From: Acidimicrobiia bacterium | GTDB taxonomy: Bacteria; Actinomycetota; Acidimicrobiia; Acidimicrobiales; Bin134 | Direction of reading: 5' to 3' | NCBI GenBank assembly: GCA_022822905.1 | Contig: JAJDYE010000005.1 | Span: 1 to 38,772, forward strand | Length of the DNA stretch: 38,772 bases | Part shown: piece by piece, positions 7,824 through 16,834 of the stretch | How positions within the stretch are numbered: the first letter of the stretch is position 1 | Layout: every line of letters starts with the position of its first letter | The notes under the pieces: model-generated | What the model saw: only the letters and a program-made list of their open reading frames with translations | Told to the model about the DNA's origin: nothing | Database searches by the model: none | Made by a program: the position numbers and the translations under genes

Positions 7824-8984
7824 ATGATCATCGATGTGGATACCCACTGGGAGATCACGGGAGACTCAGCCGAGGTCGACCCCATGAAGCCGTGGGCGGA
7901 TCAGATTCCCGACAATCGGACGCATCTTGCCAACGCCATCGCGGGTGACCTGCTCCAAGTGCTTCCTGCCGATCGCCTGCCAAGCCCAGTAGAACTCCTG
8001 CCCAAACTGTTCGAGCGGGCCAATGACTCGGGCGGACCGGTGGTGTTGCACCCCCGCCATGACTCCACTGCGGCCGAGCGGGTGGCTTGGATGGACTCGG
8101 TGGGCATCGACCACTGCCTGGTAAACCCTGGCGGTTACTGGCAGAAGCTCGACTACCTGCGGCCCGACGATCGGGTCATCGCCGCCCAGAGGTGCAACGA
8201 CTTCCTCACCGAACAGCTTTGGGACCAGCGCGACCGGCTCCACTCGGTGGCCACTATCGACTTCTCCGATCTGGACGATGCGGTGGCCGAGTTGGGGCGG
8301 TGCCGGGAACGAGGAGCCCGGGCGTTCTTCCTCTACACCTGCCGGGGCGCGCCCGCAGGAGGCCCGCCCGGCCACCCCGACTGGGACAAGGTGTGGGCCG
8401 CGGCCACCTCTTTGGGCATGGTGGCAGTGATCCACGTGGGCAACACCGAATCGGACTTCTCGAAGTGGGCCGACATCGGCTGGGACCTGCCCGACGGGGC
8501 CGGCATCGGCGGGCTGATCCGACTGGCCAACACCCAGCGGCTCCATGCCGCTCAGAACCTCATTGCCAGCATGCTGTTCGGCGGGGTGTTCCATCGGTTC
8601 CCCAACCTCACCGTACTGGTGGAGGAGATGCGCGCCGGGTGGCTGCCCTGGTATGTGGCCACGCTGTCGCGCCAGTGCCTTTCGTCGCCGTCATTGGGCG
8701 ATTGGCCGTGGCCGGTCAGCGGCGAGGAGATGCTGCACCGCAACCTGCGGCTCACTCCCCTGCCCGGCTTCGGCGACACCGACGCCCTCGACGTGCTGGC
8801 CGCCCTGCCCGACATGGTGGTGTTCTCCTCCGACTACCCCCACCAGGAGGGCAACGCCGACCCCATCGAGCTCTACCAGCCGGCGCTCGATGGACTCGAC
8901 GACGGGGTGAGGACCGCGTTCATGGGAGCGACCAGCGCCGAGTGCTTCGCCCGCATCGGCGATCCGCTGCCCGCGGTGGGTTGA
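7824..8984 (+). CDS. Amidohydrolase family protein
   Basis: 386 residues. A second amidohydrolase-2-like TIM-barrel enzyme. It begins with the metal-binding strand MIIDVDTHWE (Asp6-x-His8), has VIHVGN in the middle and LVEEMRAGWLPW in a late strand, and ends with the conserved SSDYPHQEG. It shares this motif set with the enzyme at 3873-5078 but is clearly diverged from it. The start is well fixed because the metal site directly follows the ATG and a leaderless-type -10 box lies 6 nt upstream. It stands alone between a terminator and a convergent operon (the selenoprotein gene ends at 8998, 13 bp away). Substrate unknown; hydrolase or decarboxylase activity is equally possible. Confidence 0.85.
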   Translation: MIIDVDTHWEITGDSAEVDPMKPWADQIPDNRTHLANAIAGDLLQVLPADRLPSPVELLPKLFERANDSGGPVVLHPRHDSTAAERVAWMDSVGIDHCLVNPGGYWQKLDYLRPDDRVIAAQRCNDFLTEQLWDQRDRLHSVATIDFSDLDDAVAELGRCRERGARAFFLYTCRGAPAGGPPGHPDWDKVWAAATSLGMVAVIHVGNTESDFSKWADIGWDLPDGAGIGGLIRLANTQRLHAAQNLIASMLFGGVFHRFPNLTVLVEEMRAGWLPWYVATLSRQCLSSPSLGDWPWPVSGEEMLHRNLRLTPLPGFGDTDALDVLAALPDMVVFSSDYPHQEGNADPIELYQPALDGLDDGVRTAFMGATSAECFARIGDPLPAVG

Positions 8985-8997
8985 AGCTAGCTAGAGC

Positions 8998-10155
8998 TCA
9001 GCGCCCCACAGGCTGCATGTAGAAGGTGATGCCGCTGGGGGCCTCTTGCTCGGTGAGGGCGTCGCGGGCCGCCGCCAAAGTCTTGCCCGCTTCAGTCTCC
9101 TCGTAGAACCATGCCTCTGCCTGCCGTGCACCCGGAGGCGGACCCCCGGCCAACTCCAGGGCGGCCTCCTGGTAATAGGCCCGGATGTCATGGGCGATCG
9201 CGATGGTGTCCAACCGGGGCCCGTACACCTCTTTCCAGTGTTCTCCGGCAGCCACCCGCTCGAGGTCGCCAAGCGCTGCGGCCACACCGTCGGCATCGAC
9301 GGCCCGGCCCACCTCGGTGGCGCCCCGTCGGGCCACCGCCCGGTCGTAGGCGGCCCGCAGACCCTGGGCCTCATCAATCGACGGCGCGATATCGGGGTCG
9401 TAGCGGGGCGGCAGCGCACAGGCCAGAGGCGTCTCTACCGCTTCCACCACTTCGGGATAGTCCACCAGCACGGGGCCCGAGGGGGCGTTGAGCAGGTCGA
9501 ATGCTGCGGCAAGCACGCCGTGTTGGAATTGGGCGTTGTCGGGCATGCCCAACGGACGACCCAGGGGAAACTCGCAGTACAGCACCCTGGGGACATTCAT
9601 CCGCTTGGCCACCGGGCGCATCGACGCCAGCACCACGGTGGCAATCCCGGCGTCTTCCAGCACGTGGGCCAGCACACACACGGTGCGCGTGCACAGCGGT
9701 CAAACCGGGGTCAAGATGGCCACGTCCACCCCATCGGCCCGGAACTCCGCGGCGGCGGCCGGACCGGTGTCAAGCCGCACCTCCGACACCGTGTCGGGTT
9801 GGTTGCCAGCAAATGCCACATGCCGGGGCGCCACCGCCCCGATGGTCCCGTCAGCAGCCAATTCCTCCAACCGGTCGATGGGATACACCACGTTGTGATC
9901 AGAGACATACGCAGCCCGGTCGAAATTCGAGCTCCAATGGCCCAAGATCAGCTCCCGGTCACCCCGGTCGAGCATCCGATAGCTGGTATCCCCACGACCC
10001 TCGAAGCGTTCCTGATCAGCCCGGTGCAATCCAGCACTGGTCACAATGGCCACCGTGGCCTCGCTGAGCGGCGGCGACGACGCCCACGGTGTGGACTCGA
10101 ATTCCGGCACGGGCAGGTTGGCCATCATGTCGCGCATCACTTGGTCACTGGACAT
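8998..10155 (-). CDS. GrdB/PrdB-like reductase family selenoprotein (in-frame TGA read as Sec)
   Basis: Two open segments in the same frame, 9703-10155 and 8998-9699, are separated only by a TGA at 9700-9702. Read through, they give one 385-residue protein of the glycine/betaine/sarcosine/D-proline reductase selenoprotein B family. The TGA is residue 152 in ILTPV-U-PLC-TRTVCVLAHV, a U-x-x-C redox motif where relatives have Sec or Cys. The part after the TGA is well conserved, with LASMRPVAKRMNVPRVL and FPLGRPLGMP. A SECIS-like hairpin begins 8 nt after the TGA. The ATG at 10155 has a GGGAGAG site upstream. The gene lies 25 bp after xylB and probably shares its transcript. No selenocysteine machinery genes are in the window. 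A nonsense-mutated pseudogene is the alternative but would not explain the conserved motif and reading frame. The substrate is unknown; the usual partner subunits of glycine or proline reductase are absent. Confidence 0.8.
9672..9702 (-). promoter_or_regulatory. SECIS-like hairpin behind the Sec codon of the GrdB-like gene
   Basis: On the minus strand, TGA (9700-9702) is followed after 7 nt by an 8-bp stem (9685-9692 with 9672-9679, including three G-U pairs) and a 5-nt loop ACCGT (9680-9684). The loop sits 16-20 nt after the TGA and contains the G-U dinucleotide typical of bacterial SECIS loops. This fits recognition by SelB but is a hand-drawn fold. Confidence 0.5.
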
Positions 10156-10180
10156 GGGCCTACTCTCCCACAGCCCGGCT

Positions 10181-11662
10181 TTATCGATCGGATTGAAGTG
10201 GGAGCGATCTCTGGCGCAGCTCCGTGTACCGGGCTCTGACCTCATCGCCTGCGATACCGGCAGGAGGTTCCACCTGCTCTCCCCTCCCGAGCGGCCATTC
10301 GGCGGCAACTTCAGCCGGATGGCGGTCGGTGGCGACCGCCGCGGCCTGCACCGCCGCTCCCACCGCCACGGTTTCATCGTCGTCGGGCACGGTGACCGAC
10401 TCGCCGTGGAGGGTGGCGGCTCTCAGTCGGTAGGCCTTCGAGCGAGCCCCGCCTCCGATGAGGTGCAGCGTGCCTCCTACGTCCACCCCGGCGGCCCGCA
10501 GAGCGTCGAGACCGTCAAACAGCCCGCAGAGCACCCCGTCGTGGGCAGCCAGGGCCAGCTCCTCGCGGGTGGTGTCGTTGCGCAGCCCGGCAAACAGTCC
10601 GCTAGCGTCGGGCAGATCGGGGGTGCGCTCCCCATCGAAGTAGGGGACCAGGACCGGCGGGTTCGGGCCGTCGGGCGCAGCCAGCGCCATCTGGGCCAAG
10701 CCAGCGGCATCCACGCCGAGCCATTGGGCCACCGTGTCGGTGACACGGGTGGCATTGAGGGTGCACACCAGGGGCAGGAAGCCGCCGGCGGCGTCGGCGA
10801 ATCCGGCCACCGCTCCCGTCGGGTCGCTGGTCGGTGTGCGGGACATCGAGTAGGCCGTGCCAGAAGTGCCCAGGGAGATGACCATGTCGCTGGGCTTAAG
10901 TCCCAGGCCGAGGGCCGCGCCCATGTTGTCGCCGGTGCCGGGGCCGACCAACACCGACTCGGGCAGCCCCAATGCGGCGGCCGCGTCCGGGGCGATCTCA
11001 CCAGCAGCAGCGTCGGGGGCCAGCACTCGGGGCAGGCGCGGCAGCCAGCTCTCCGGGTCACCCACCGCTAATCCCAAGAGATCATCAGCCAGTTCGTTTC
11101 TGGCGGGATCGAACCACCCGGTGCCCGAGGCGTCACCACGGTCGGTGACATGGGCGCCGGTCAGCCGCCAGGTGATCCAGTCGTGGGGCAGCATGATCTG
11201 AGCAATCCGGTCGCCCAACTCGGGCTCGTGCTCCAACACCCCGGCCAGCTTGGCGATGGTGAAAGATGCCAGCGGCACCGACCCGCAGCGCTCGGCCCAC
11301 TGCTCTGCGCTGTGACGAGCCACCAGATCTCGGGCCTGCGGTGCGGAGGTCGTGTCGTTCCACAGCTTGGCCGGACGCAAGACCGTTCCGTCCTCGTCTA
11401 CCAGCACCAGTCCGTGCTGCTGGCCAGCCACACTCACTGCCGCCACGTTGGACCTGTTGGCATCAGTGAATTGGGCAAAGCAGGCCGCGAGCGCCTCCCA
11501 CCAGGTTCCCGGTTCCTGCTCGCTCACTGGTGGTTCCCAGCATGCGTGGGTGTGTGGTGCGCTGGTCCGGTACACCAGCCGACCCGAGTCGATTTCTCGC
11601 AATTCGACCTTGGTGGACTGGGTGGAGGAGTCTACCCCGGCCACCAGCGCGCGGTTCGCCAT
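10181..11662 (-). CDS. xylB: Xylulokinase
   Basis: 493 residues, FGGY carbohydrate kinase. It phosphorylates D-xylulose to xylulose 5-phosphate in the cytoplasm. Visible signatures are the N-terminal phosphate loop VAGVDSSTQSTKVEL (about residues 7-21), VSVAGQQHGLVLVD, the KLWNDTTSAPQA segment, and GPGTGDNMGAALG followed by ISLGTSGTAYS in the ATP-binding half. The C-terminal LIGGGARSKAYRL is the second FGGY signature. The start codon overlaps the stop of xylA by one base (TGATG), indicating translational coupling. The substrate call rests on the family motifs plus the adjacent xylose isomerase gene. It is followed after 25 bp by the GrdB-like selenoprotein gene. Confidence 0.9.
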   Translation of the reverse strand: MANRALVAGVDSSTQSTKVELREIDSGRLVYRTSAPHTHACWEPPVSEQEPGTWWEALAACFAQFTDANRSNVAAVSVAGQQHGLVLVDEDGTVLRPAKLWNDTTSAPQARDLVARHSAEQWAERCGSVPLASFTIAKLAGVLEHEPELGDRIAQIMLPHDWITWRLTGAHVTDRGDASGTGWFDPARNELADDLLGLAVGDPESWLPRLPRVLAPDAAAGEIAPDAAAALGLPESVLVGPGTGDNMGAALGLGLKPSDMVISLGTSGTAYSMSRTPTSDPTGAVAGFADAAGGFLPLVCTLNATRVTDTVAQWLGVDAAGLAQMALAAPDGPNPPVLVPYFDGERTPDLPDASGLFAGLRNDTTREELALAAHDGVLCGLFDGLDALRAAGVDVGGTLHLIGGGARSKAYRLRAATLHGESVTVPDDDETVAVGAAVQAAAVATDRHPAEVAAEWPLGRGEQVEPPAGIAGDEVRARYTELRQRSLPLQSDR

Positions 11663-12999
11663 CAGTTCGGCGTGGACCAGATGATGCGGTTTACTTCATT
11701 CTCCAACCGCTCCTGACGCCCCGACACCGGCTGGGGGTCGAGCCCGTCGGCCACCGCTTGGTCGCCCAACGCGGCCAGGTCCACCTCGCCCTTCATGATT
11801 TCCGCGCCCAGACCCGAGTCCCATTTGCCGTAGCGGTCGGACCGGGCCTGCTCGATGGCGCCGTCGGCCAGCATGGCCTCGGCCACCAGCAGGGAGCGGG
11901 CCAGCGTGTCGATGCCGCCGATGTGACCCCAGAACAGGTCGTCTCGGGCCATGCTCTGGCGCCGGAGCTTGGTGTCGAAGTTGAACCCCCCGGTGGTGAG
12001 CCCCCCGCCTCGCAAGATCTCGTAGAGAGCCAGGGACAGTTCGTCCACCGAGTTGGGGAACTGGTCGGTGTCCCACCCGTTTTGAGGATCGCCCCGGTTG
12101 GCGTCCACGCTGCCGAAGATGCCGTTGTCCACCGCGTAGGCCACCTCATGGTGGAAGGAGTGGCCCGACAGAGTGGCGTGGTTCACCTCGATGTTCACCT
12201 TGAACTCGTCGATGAGGCCATAGCGCTCCAAGAAGCCGTGGACCGAGGTGCAGTCGTAGTCGTACTGGTGCTTGGTGGGCTCCTGGGGCTTGGGCTCGAG
12301 CAGCAGCGTGCCGGTGAATCCGATCTTGTGCTTGTGCTCGGCCACCAGGGTCAGAAAGCGGGCGAGCTGGTCGGCCTCTTGGCGCAGACGGGTGTTGAGC
12401 AGTGTCTCGTAGCCCTCGCGCCCGCCCCACAGCACGTAGTTGGCCCCGTTTAGGCGGTGGGTGGCCTCGAGCATGTGGCGAACTTGGGCTGCGGCGTGGG
12501 TGAACACATCGGGGTCGGGGTTGGTGGCCGCTCCTGCGGCGTAGCGGGGGTGGGAGAACAGGTTGGCCGTGCCCCACAGCAGCCGCACGCCGGTGGCCTC
12601 CATCTTGTTGGCCGCCCGCTCCACCATGGCGTCCAGGTTGGCCCGACTCTCGGCCAAGTCCGCACCTTCGGGAGCCATGTCCACGTCGTGAAAGCAATAG
12701 AACGGGGTGCCCAGCTTCTCGAAGAACTCGAAGGCGGCATCTTGCTTGACCAGAGCTGCGGCCATCGGGTCTTGGTCGGGCTCCAGCCAGGGGCGGTCGA
12801 ACGTGCCGTGCCCGAAGATGTCGCTTCCCGGCCAGTTGAAACTGTGCCAGTAGCACACCGCAATGCGCAGGTGGTCCTCCATGCGACGCCCCATCACCAC
12901 CCGATCGGGGTCGTACACCCGGTAAGCCAACTGGCCGAGCCCAGCGCGACTTCCGGCATGCGCCACCGGCTCGGGAACAGTGTCGAAGAAATCAGTCAT
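11662..12999 (-). CDS. xylA: Xylose isomerase
   Basis: 445 residues, the length of the longer class II xylose isomerases. It converts D-xylose to D-xylulose using two divalent metal ions. Motifs seen are [12 protein letters not shown] with the catalytic His and Asp (about residue 100), [32 protein letters not shown] with the metal-binding Glu, [17 protein letters not shown], and the metal ligands in [25 protein letters not shown] site lies 6 nt before ATG 12999. It is the first gene of a leftward operon, xylA-xylB-selenoprotein, transcribed divergently from fhs. No XylR-type regulator or xylose transporter lies nearby. Confidence 0.95.
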   Translation of the reverse strand: MTDFFDTVPEPVAHAGSRAGLGQLAYRVYDPDRVVMGRRMEDHLRIAVCYWHSFNWPGSDIFGHGTFDRPWLEPDQDPMAAALVKQDAAFEFFEKLGTPFYCFHDVDMAPEGADLAESRANLDAMVERAANKMEATGVRLLWGTANLFSHPRYAAGAATNPDPDVFTHAAAQVRHMLEATHRLNGANYVLWGGREGYETLLNTRLRQEADQLARFLTLVAEHKHKIGFTGTLLLEPKPQEPTKHQYDYDCTSVHGFLERYGLIDEFKVNIEVNHATLSGHSFHHEVAYAVDNGIFGSVDANRGDPQNGWDTDQFPNSVDELSLALYEILRGGGLTTGGFNFDTKLRRQSMARDDLFWGHIGGIDTLARSLLVAEAMLADGAIEQARSDRYGKWDSGLGAEIMKGEVDLAALGDQAVADGLDPQPVSGRQERLENEVNRIIWSTPN

Positions 13000-13089
13000 G
13001 GTGAGCCTCCGTCATGACGCCGTTGATGCCACCGCCCGATTCTAAGGATCGCCCCCGACACTCGCCCGATCACACGTCGAATGTCCGTG

Positions 13090-13095
13090 TAGGCT
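13090..13095 (+). promoter_or_regulatory. Candidate -10 box (TAGGCT) of fhs
   Basis: TAGGCTTG lies about 41 nt before the fhs start at 13137. The identical octamer lies 39 nt before the formate dehydrogenase gene (14861). No clear -35 box was seen, so this is only a candidate for a shared promoter type. Confidence 0.3.
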
Positions 13096-13136
13096 TGCGG
13101 GGTTGACATCAAGCATCGAGCATGAGAGGCGGGTCC

Positions 13137-14834
13137 ATGTCTTTTCCTTCTGATCTCGAGATCGCCCGCGGGGCGAATCTCCGACCGCTTACTGAAATCG
13201 CTGAAGAAGCCGGCATCCCGATCGAGATGTTGGAGCCCTACGGGGCGGGGGCGGCCAAGATCAGCCTGGACGCCATCGAGGCGCTGGCCGACCGGCCCCG
13301 GGCCCGCTATGTGGTGGTGACCGCCATTACTCCCACACCGCTGGGCGAGGGCAAGACCACCACCACGGTGGGGCTGGGCCAGGGGTTCGGCCATATCGGC
13401 AAGCGGGCCACCATCGCCATCCGCCAGCCCTCGCTGGGGCCGACGTTCGGCATCAAGGGCGGCGCGGCCGGCGGCGGCTACAGCCAGGTGGTGCCCATGG
13501 AGCTGTTCAACCTCCACCTCACCGGCGACATGCACGCGGTGACCGCGGCCCACAACATGTGCTCGGCCATGCTCGACGCCCACATCTACCACGGCAACGA
13601 ATCGGGCCTCGATCTGCACAACATCACCTGGCGCCGGGTGGTGGACATCAACGACCGGGCCTTGCGCAACGTGGTGATCGGCCTGGGCGGGCGGCTCGAC
13701 GGAGTCCCCCGGGAATCAGGCTTCGACATCACCGCCGCGTCCGAGGTGATGGCCACCTTGGCGCTAGCCACGTCGCTGTCGGACTTGCGGGCCCGGCTGG
13801 GCCGGATCGTGGTGGGCTACACCAAAGCGGGCGACCCGGTGACCGCCGAGGACCTGAAGGCCGCCGGGGCCATGGCCGTGCTGTTGAAGGACGCCCTCAA
13901 GCCCAACCTGATGCAGACCCTGGAGGGCGGCCCCGCCCTGGTGCACACCGGGCCGTTCGGCAACATCGCAACCGGCAACTCCTCGATCGTGGCCGACCGC
14001 ATCGCCATCCGCACCGGCGACTTCTTGGTGACGGAGGCCGGGTTCGGTGCCGACATGGGTGCCGAGCGATTCTTCAACATCAAATGCCGCTACTCGGGTA
14101 TCGACCCCGACGCTGCGGTGATGGTGGCCACCGTTCGTGGGCTCAAGGCCCACTCTGGCAACCACCGGATCGTGGCCGGGCGTCCTCTGCCCGAGGCGCT
14201 GCTGGCCGAAAACCCCGACGAGGTACACGCCGGAGGCGACAACCTCCGCAAGCAGCTCTCCAACATGAAGGCCCACGGCGTGACCCCGGTGGTGGCAATC
14301 AACGCCTTCCCCGGCGACCACGACGCCGATCTGGCCGCCATCGCCGAGATCGCCGATGAGTACGGCGCCCGCTGCGCGATCACCACCCACTTCTCCGACG
14401 GCGGCGCGGGGGCAGCCGAGCTGGCCGAGGCGGTGGCCGAGGCCTGCGAGGAGCCCAGCTCGTTCAAGGTGCTATACGAGGACGACTTGTCTCTCAAGGA
14501 CAAGATCGCCGCAGTTGCCACCACCGTGTACGGCGCCGACGACGTGGAGTACTCGGCCACCGCCAACCGCCAGCTCGACACCTACGAGTCGGCCGGGTTC
14601 GGCCACCTCCCGGTGTGCATCGCCAAAACCCACCTGTCCATCTCGTCCGACCCCTCCCTCAAGGGCGCCCCCACCGGCTGGACCCTGCCGGTGCGGGAAG
14701 TGAGGGCCTCGGTGGGCGCCGGCTTCGTCTACCCCATCTGCGGCGACATGCGCACCATGCCCGGCCTCGGCCGCCAGCCCGCCGCCATGGGCATCGACCT
14801 CGACGAGAACGGCGAGATCGTCGGCCTGAGCTAA
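13137..14834 (+). CDS. fhs: Formate-tetrahydrofolate ligase
   Basis: 565 residues. The enzyme makes 10-formyltetrahydrofolate from formate, tetrahydrofolate and ATP. It has the full family pattern: DLEIARGANLRPL at the N-terminus, the P-loop ITPTPLGEGKTTTTVG (about residues 64-79), RQPSLGPTFGIKGGAAGGGY and ALVHTGPFGNIATGNSS. It ends with FVYPICGDMRTMPGLG. I chose ATG 13137, which has a GAGAGGCGGG site upstream, over ATG 13122, which adds only five residues. It is the first gene of a one-carbon module: a formate dehydrogenase operon follows after about 70 bp and folD lies 8 kb downstream. The module could feed formate into folate intermediates or, in reverse, oxidise formyl-folate carbon. Confidence 0.95.
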   Translation: MSFPSDLEIARGANLRPLTEIAEEAGIPIEMLEPYGAGAAKISLDAIEALADRPRARYVVVTAITPTPLGEGKTTTTVGLGQGFGHIGKRATIAIRQPSLGPTFGIKGGAAGGGYSQVVPMELFNLHLTGDMHAVTAAHNMCSAMLDAHIYHGNESGLDLHNITWRRVVDINDRALRNVVIGLGGRLDGVPRESGFDITAASEVMATLALATSLSDLRARLGRIVVGYTKAGDPVTAEDLKAAGAMAVLLKDALKPNLMQTLEGGPALVHTGPFGNIATGNSSIVADRIAIRTGDFLVTEAGFGADMGAERFFNIKCRYSGIDPDAAVMVATVRGLKAHSGNHRIVAGRPLPEALLAENPDEVHAGGDNLRKQLSNMKAHGVTPVVAINAFPGDHDADLAAIAEIADEYGARCAITTHFSDGGAGAAELAEAVAEACEEPSSFKVLYEDDLSLKDKIAAVATTVYGADDVEYSATANRQLDTYESAGFGHLPVCIAKTHLSISSDPSLKGAPTGWTLPVREVRASVGAGFVYPICGDMRTMPGLGRQPAAMGIDLDENGEIVGLS

Positions 14835-14860
14835 CGGCGGTCGAGGCCTTACCGGGCCGA

Positions 14861-14866
14861 TAGGCT
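14861..14866 (+). promoter_or_regulatory. Candidate -10 box (TAGGCT) of the formate dehydrogenase operon
   Basis: The same TAGGCTTG octamer as upstream of fhs, 39 nt before ATG 14906. No convincing -35 box was seen. The two operons may share a promoter type or be partly co-transcribed. Confidence 0.3.
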
Positions 14867-14905
14867 TGAGCAACCTCAGGGTGTCTCTGGGGGAAAGGGG
14901 TGCAA

Positions 14906-16834
14906 ATGGCGAGGCGGGAACGTTTAACCGTGCCGATGGTGCGGGACAACGGGAGCCTGCGAGAAGCGACGTGGGAAGAGGCTCTTTCGCGGGCTGCGAC
15001 CGGGTTCAACCAGGTGCTGTCTGAGCATGGGCCGCAGGCGTTCGGGATGTTCAGCTGCTCCAAGGCCACCAACGAGATGAACTACATCGCCCAGAAGTTC
15101 ATCCGCACGGTGGTGGGATCCAACAACATCGACTCCTGCAACCGAACTTGACACGCTCCCTCGGTCGTCGGTCTGGCGACAGTGTTCGGAGCGGGAGGGG
15201 GCACTTGCTCCTACCAGGAGGTTGAGGAAACCGACGTGATCTTCTTATGGGGATCCAATGCCCGCGAGGCCCACCCCATCTTCTTCCACCATGTTCTCAA
15301 GGGCATCGACAACGGTGCCCGCATGTATTGCGTGGACCCCCGCTACACCTCCTCGGCCCAATTTTCTGACGTGTGGGTGGGCATTGACGTGGGCACCGAC
15401 ATCGCCCTGGCCAACGGCATCGGACGAGAGATCATCCACGCCGGTCTGTCCAGCCAAGACTTCATCGCCCACTCCACCCAGGGATTCGAGGCCTACGCCA
15501 CCTCGGTGGAGCCGTTCACCCCCGAGGCAGTGGCTGCCATCTGCGGCATTCCCGCCGAGGTCGTGGTGGAGATGGCGCACGCCTACGCCACTGCCGACAA
15601 GGCCCAGATCCTGTGGACCCTGGGCATCACCGAGCACCACAACGCGGTGGACAACGTGCTGTCGTTGTGCAATTTGGCCCTGCTCACTGGCCATGTAGGG
15701 CGGTGGGGCTCGGGACTGGTGCCGCTGCGGGGCCAGAACAATGTGCAGGGCGGCGGCGACATGGGGGCCATCCCCAACAAGTTCCCCGGATTCGCTGGCG
15801 TGGACGACCCTGACCATCGGGCCCGCTTCGAAACTGCCTACGGTCGGGAGCTCAACCCGGTTCCCGGATTGCACCTGACTCTCATGTTCGAAGCCATGGA
15901 GCGGGGCGATCTTCGGGCGTTGTATGTGATCGGCGAGAATCCGGCTGATTCCGAGGCTGATGTGCTCCATGCCCGGGCCCAGCTCGAGAGCTTGGACATC
16001 CTGGTGGTGCAGGACATCTTGATGACCCGCACTGCGGAGATGGCCGACGTGGTGCTGCCTGCCTCGGTGGCCTGGGCGGAGAGCGACGGCACCGTCACCT
16101 CCAGCGAGCGGCGAGTGCAGCGGGTGCGGCCTGCGGTTTCACCTCCTGGCCAAGCCCGCCACGACATCGACATCTTGTGCGACATGGCCGAGGCCATGGG
16201 CGCTGAGCTCGGTCCCCGCGACCCCGAGGCCGCGTGGGATGAAGTGCGCTCGTTGTCGGCGATGCACGGGGGCATGGCCTGGGAGCGACTGGAGGCCGCC
16301 GGCGGCCTGCAATGGCCGTGTCCCGACGAGGACCACCCTGGCAGTGCATTCCTCCATGGCTGGCTGTGGGCCGACGACCTCGAAGGCCGCGAACCAGCCC
16401 CGTTCTCGGCGCTAGAACACGAGGGGCCCACCGAGGGATTAAGCGAGGAGTTTCCCCTGCGGCTCACCACCGGCCGGGCACTGGACTCCTACAACACCGG
16501 GGTGCAGAGCGGAAAATATGATTCACCGCTGCGGTTTGCTGGCCTGGATTTGAACGCTCACGATGCCGCCGATCTCGGTATCGCCGACGGCGACCAGGTG
16601 CGGGTCTGCTCCCCTCGGGGTTCTGTGGAGATGAACGCTCGGGTGGTGTCAAGCCTGCCCCGTGGTCTGGCCTTCACCACCCTGCACCATCCCGAACTGA
16701 TCGACGTGAACGTGCTCACCAACCCCGACTGGGATCCTAAGTCCGGCACTGCCGAGTTCAAGGCGGCTGCCGTCCGGGTAGAGCGGATCGCTACTCATCA
16801 GACCGCCGCGACCGCAGGCGCCTCCGTTGGCTGA
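14906..16834 (+). CDS. fdhA: Formate dehydrogenase catalytic subunit, Sec-containing, lacking its N-terminal Fe-S domain
   Basis: Two open segments in one frame are separated by a TGA at 15149-15151. Read as Sec (residue 82) they give a 642-residue protein. The context CNRT-U-HAPSVVGLATVFG is the active-site motif of molybdenum/tungsten formate dehydrogenases, in which Sec or Cys ligates the metal. Other family marks are DVIFLWGSNARE, NLALLTGHVGRWGSGL, LRGQNNVQGGGDMG, EMADVVLPASVAWAESDGT and SSERRVQRVR. The protein begins at RRERLTVPMVRDNG, just after the point where the N-terminal CxxCxxxC [4Fe-4S] domain of this family normally ends. That domain is encoded instead at the end of the operon (18575-19414). 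ATG 14906 has an AGGGG site 6 nt upstream. The protein would oxidise formate or reduce CO2 as part of a cytoplasmic NAD(P)-linked complex. The next gene overlaps its end by 8 bp. Confidence 0.88.
15149..15180 (+). promoter_or_regulatory. SECIS element behind the Sec codon of formate dehydrogenase
   Basis: After the TGA (15149-15151), a 6-bp stem (15164-15169 with 15175-15180) closes a 5-nt loop GGTCT (15170-15174), that is 19-23 nt after the TGA. As I recall it, the E. coli fdhF SECIS has the same GGUCU loop at the same distance. This supports Sec insertion rather than a stop. Confidence 0.7.

Noticed and set aside
9700..9702. Treating the GrdB-like gene as two genes or a nonsense pseudogene
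   Set aside because: The frame is kept on both sides, the TGA lies in a U-x-x-C motif, and a SECIS-like hairpin follows. Decay would not preserve all three.
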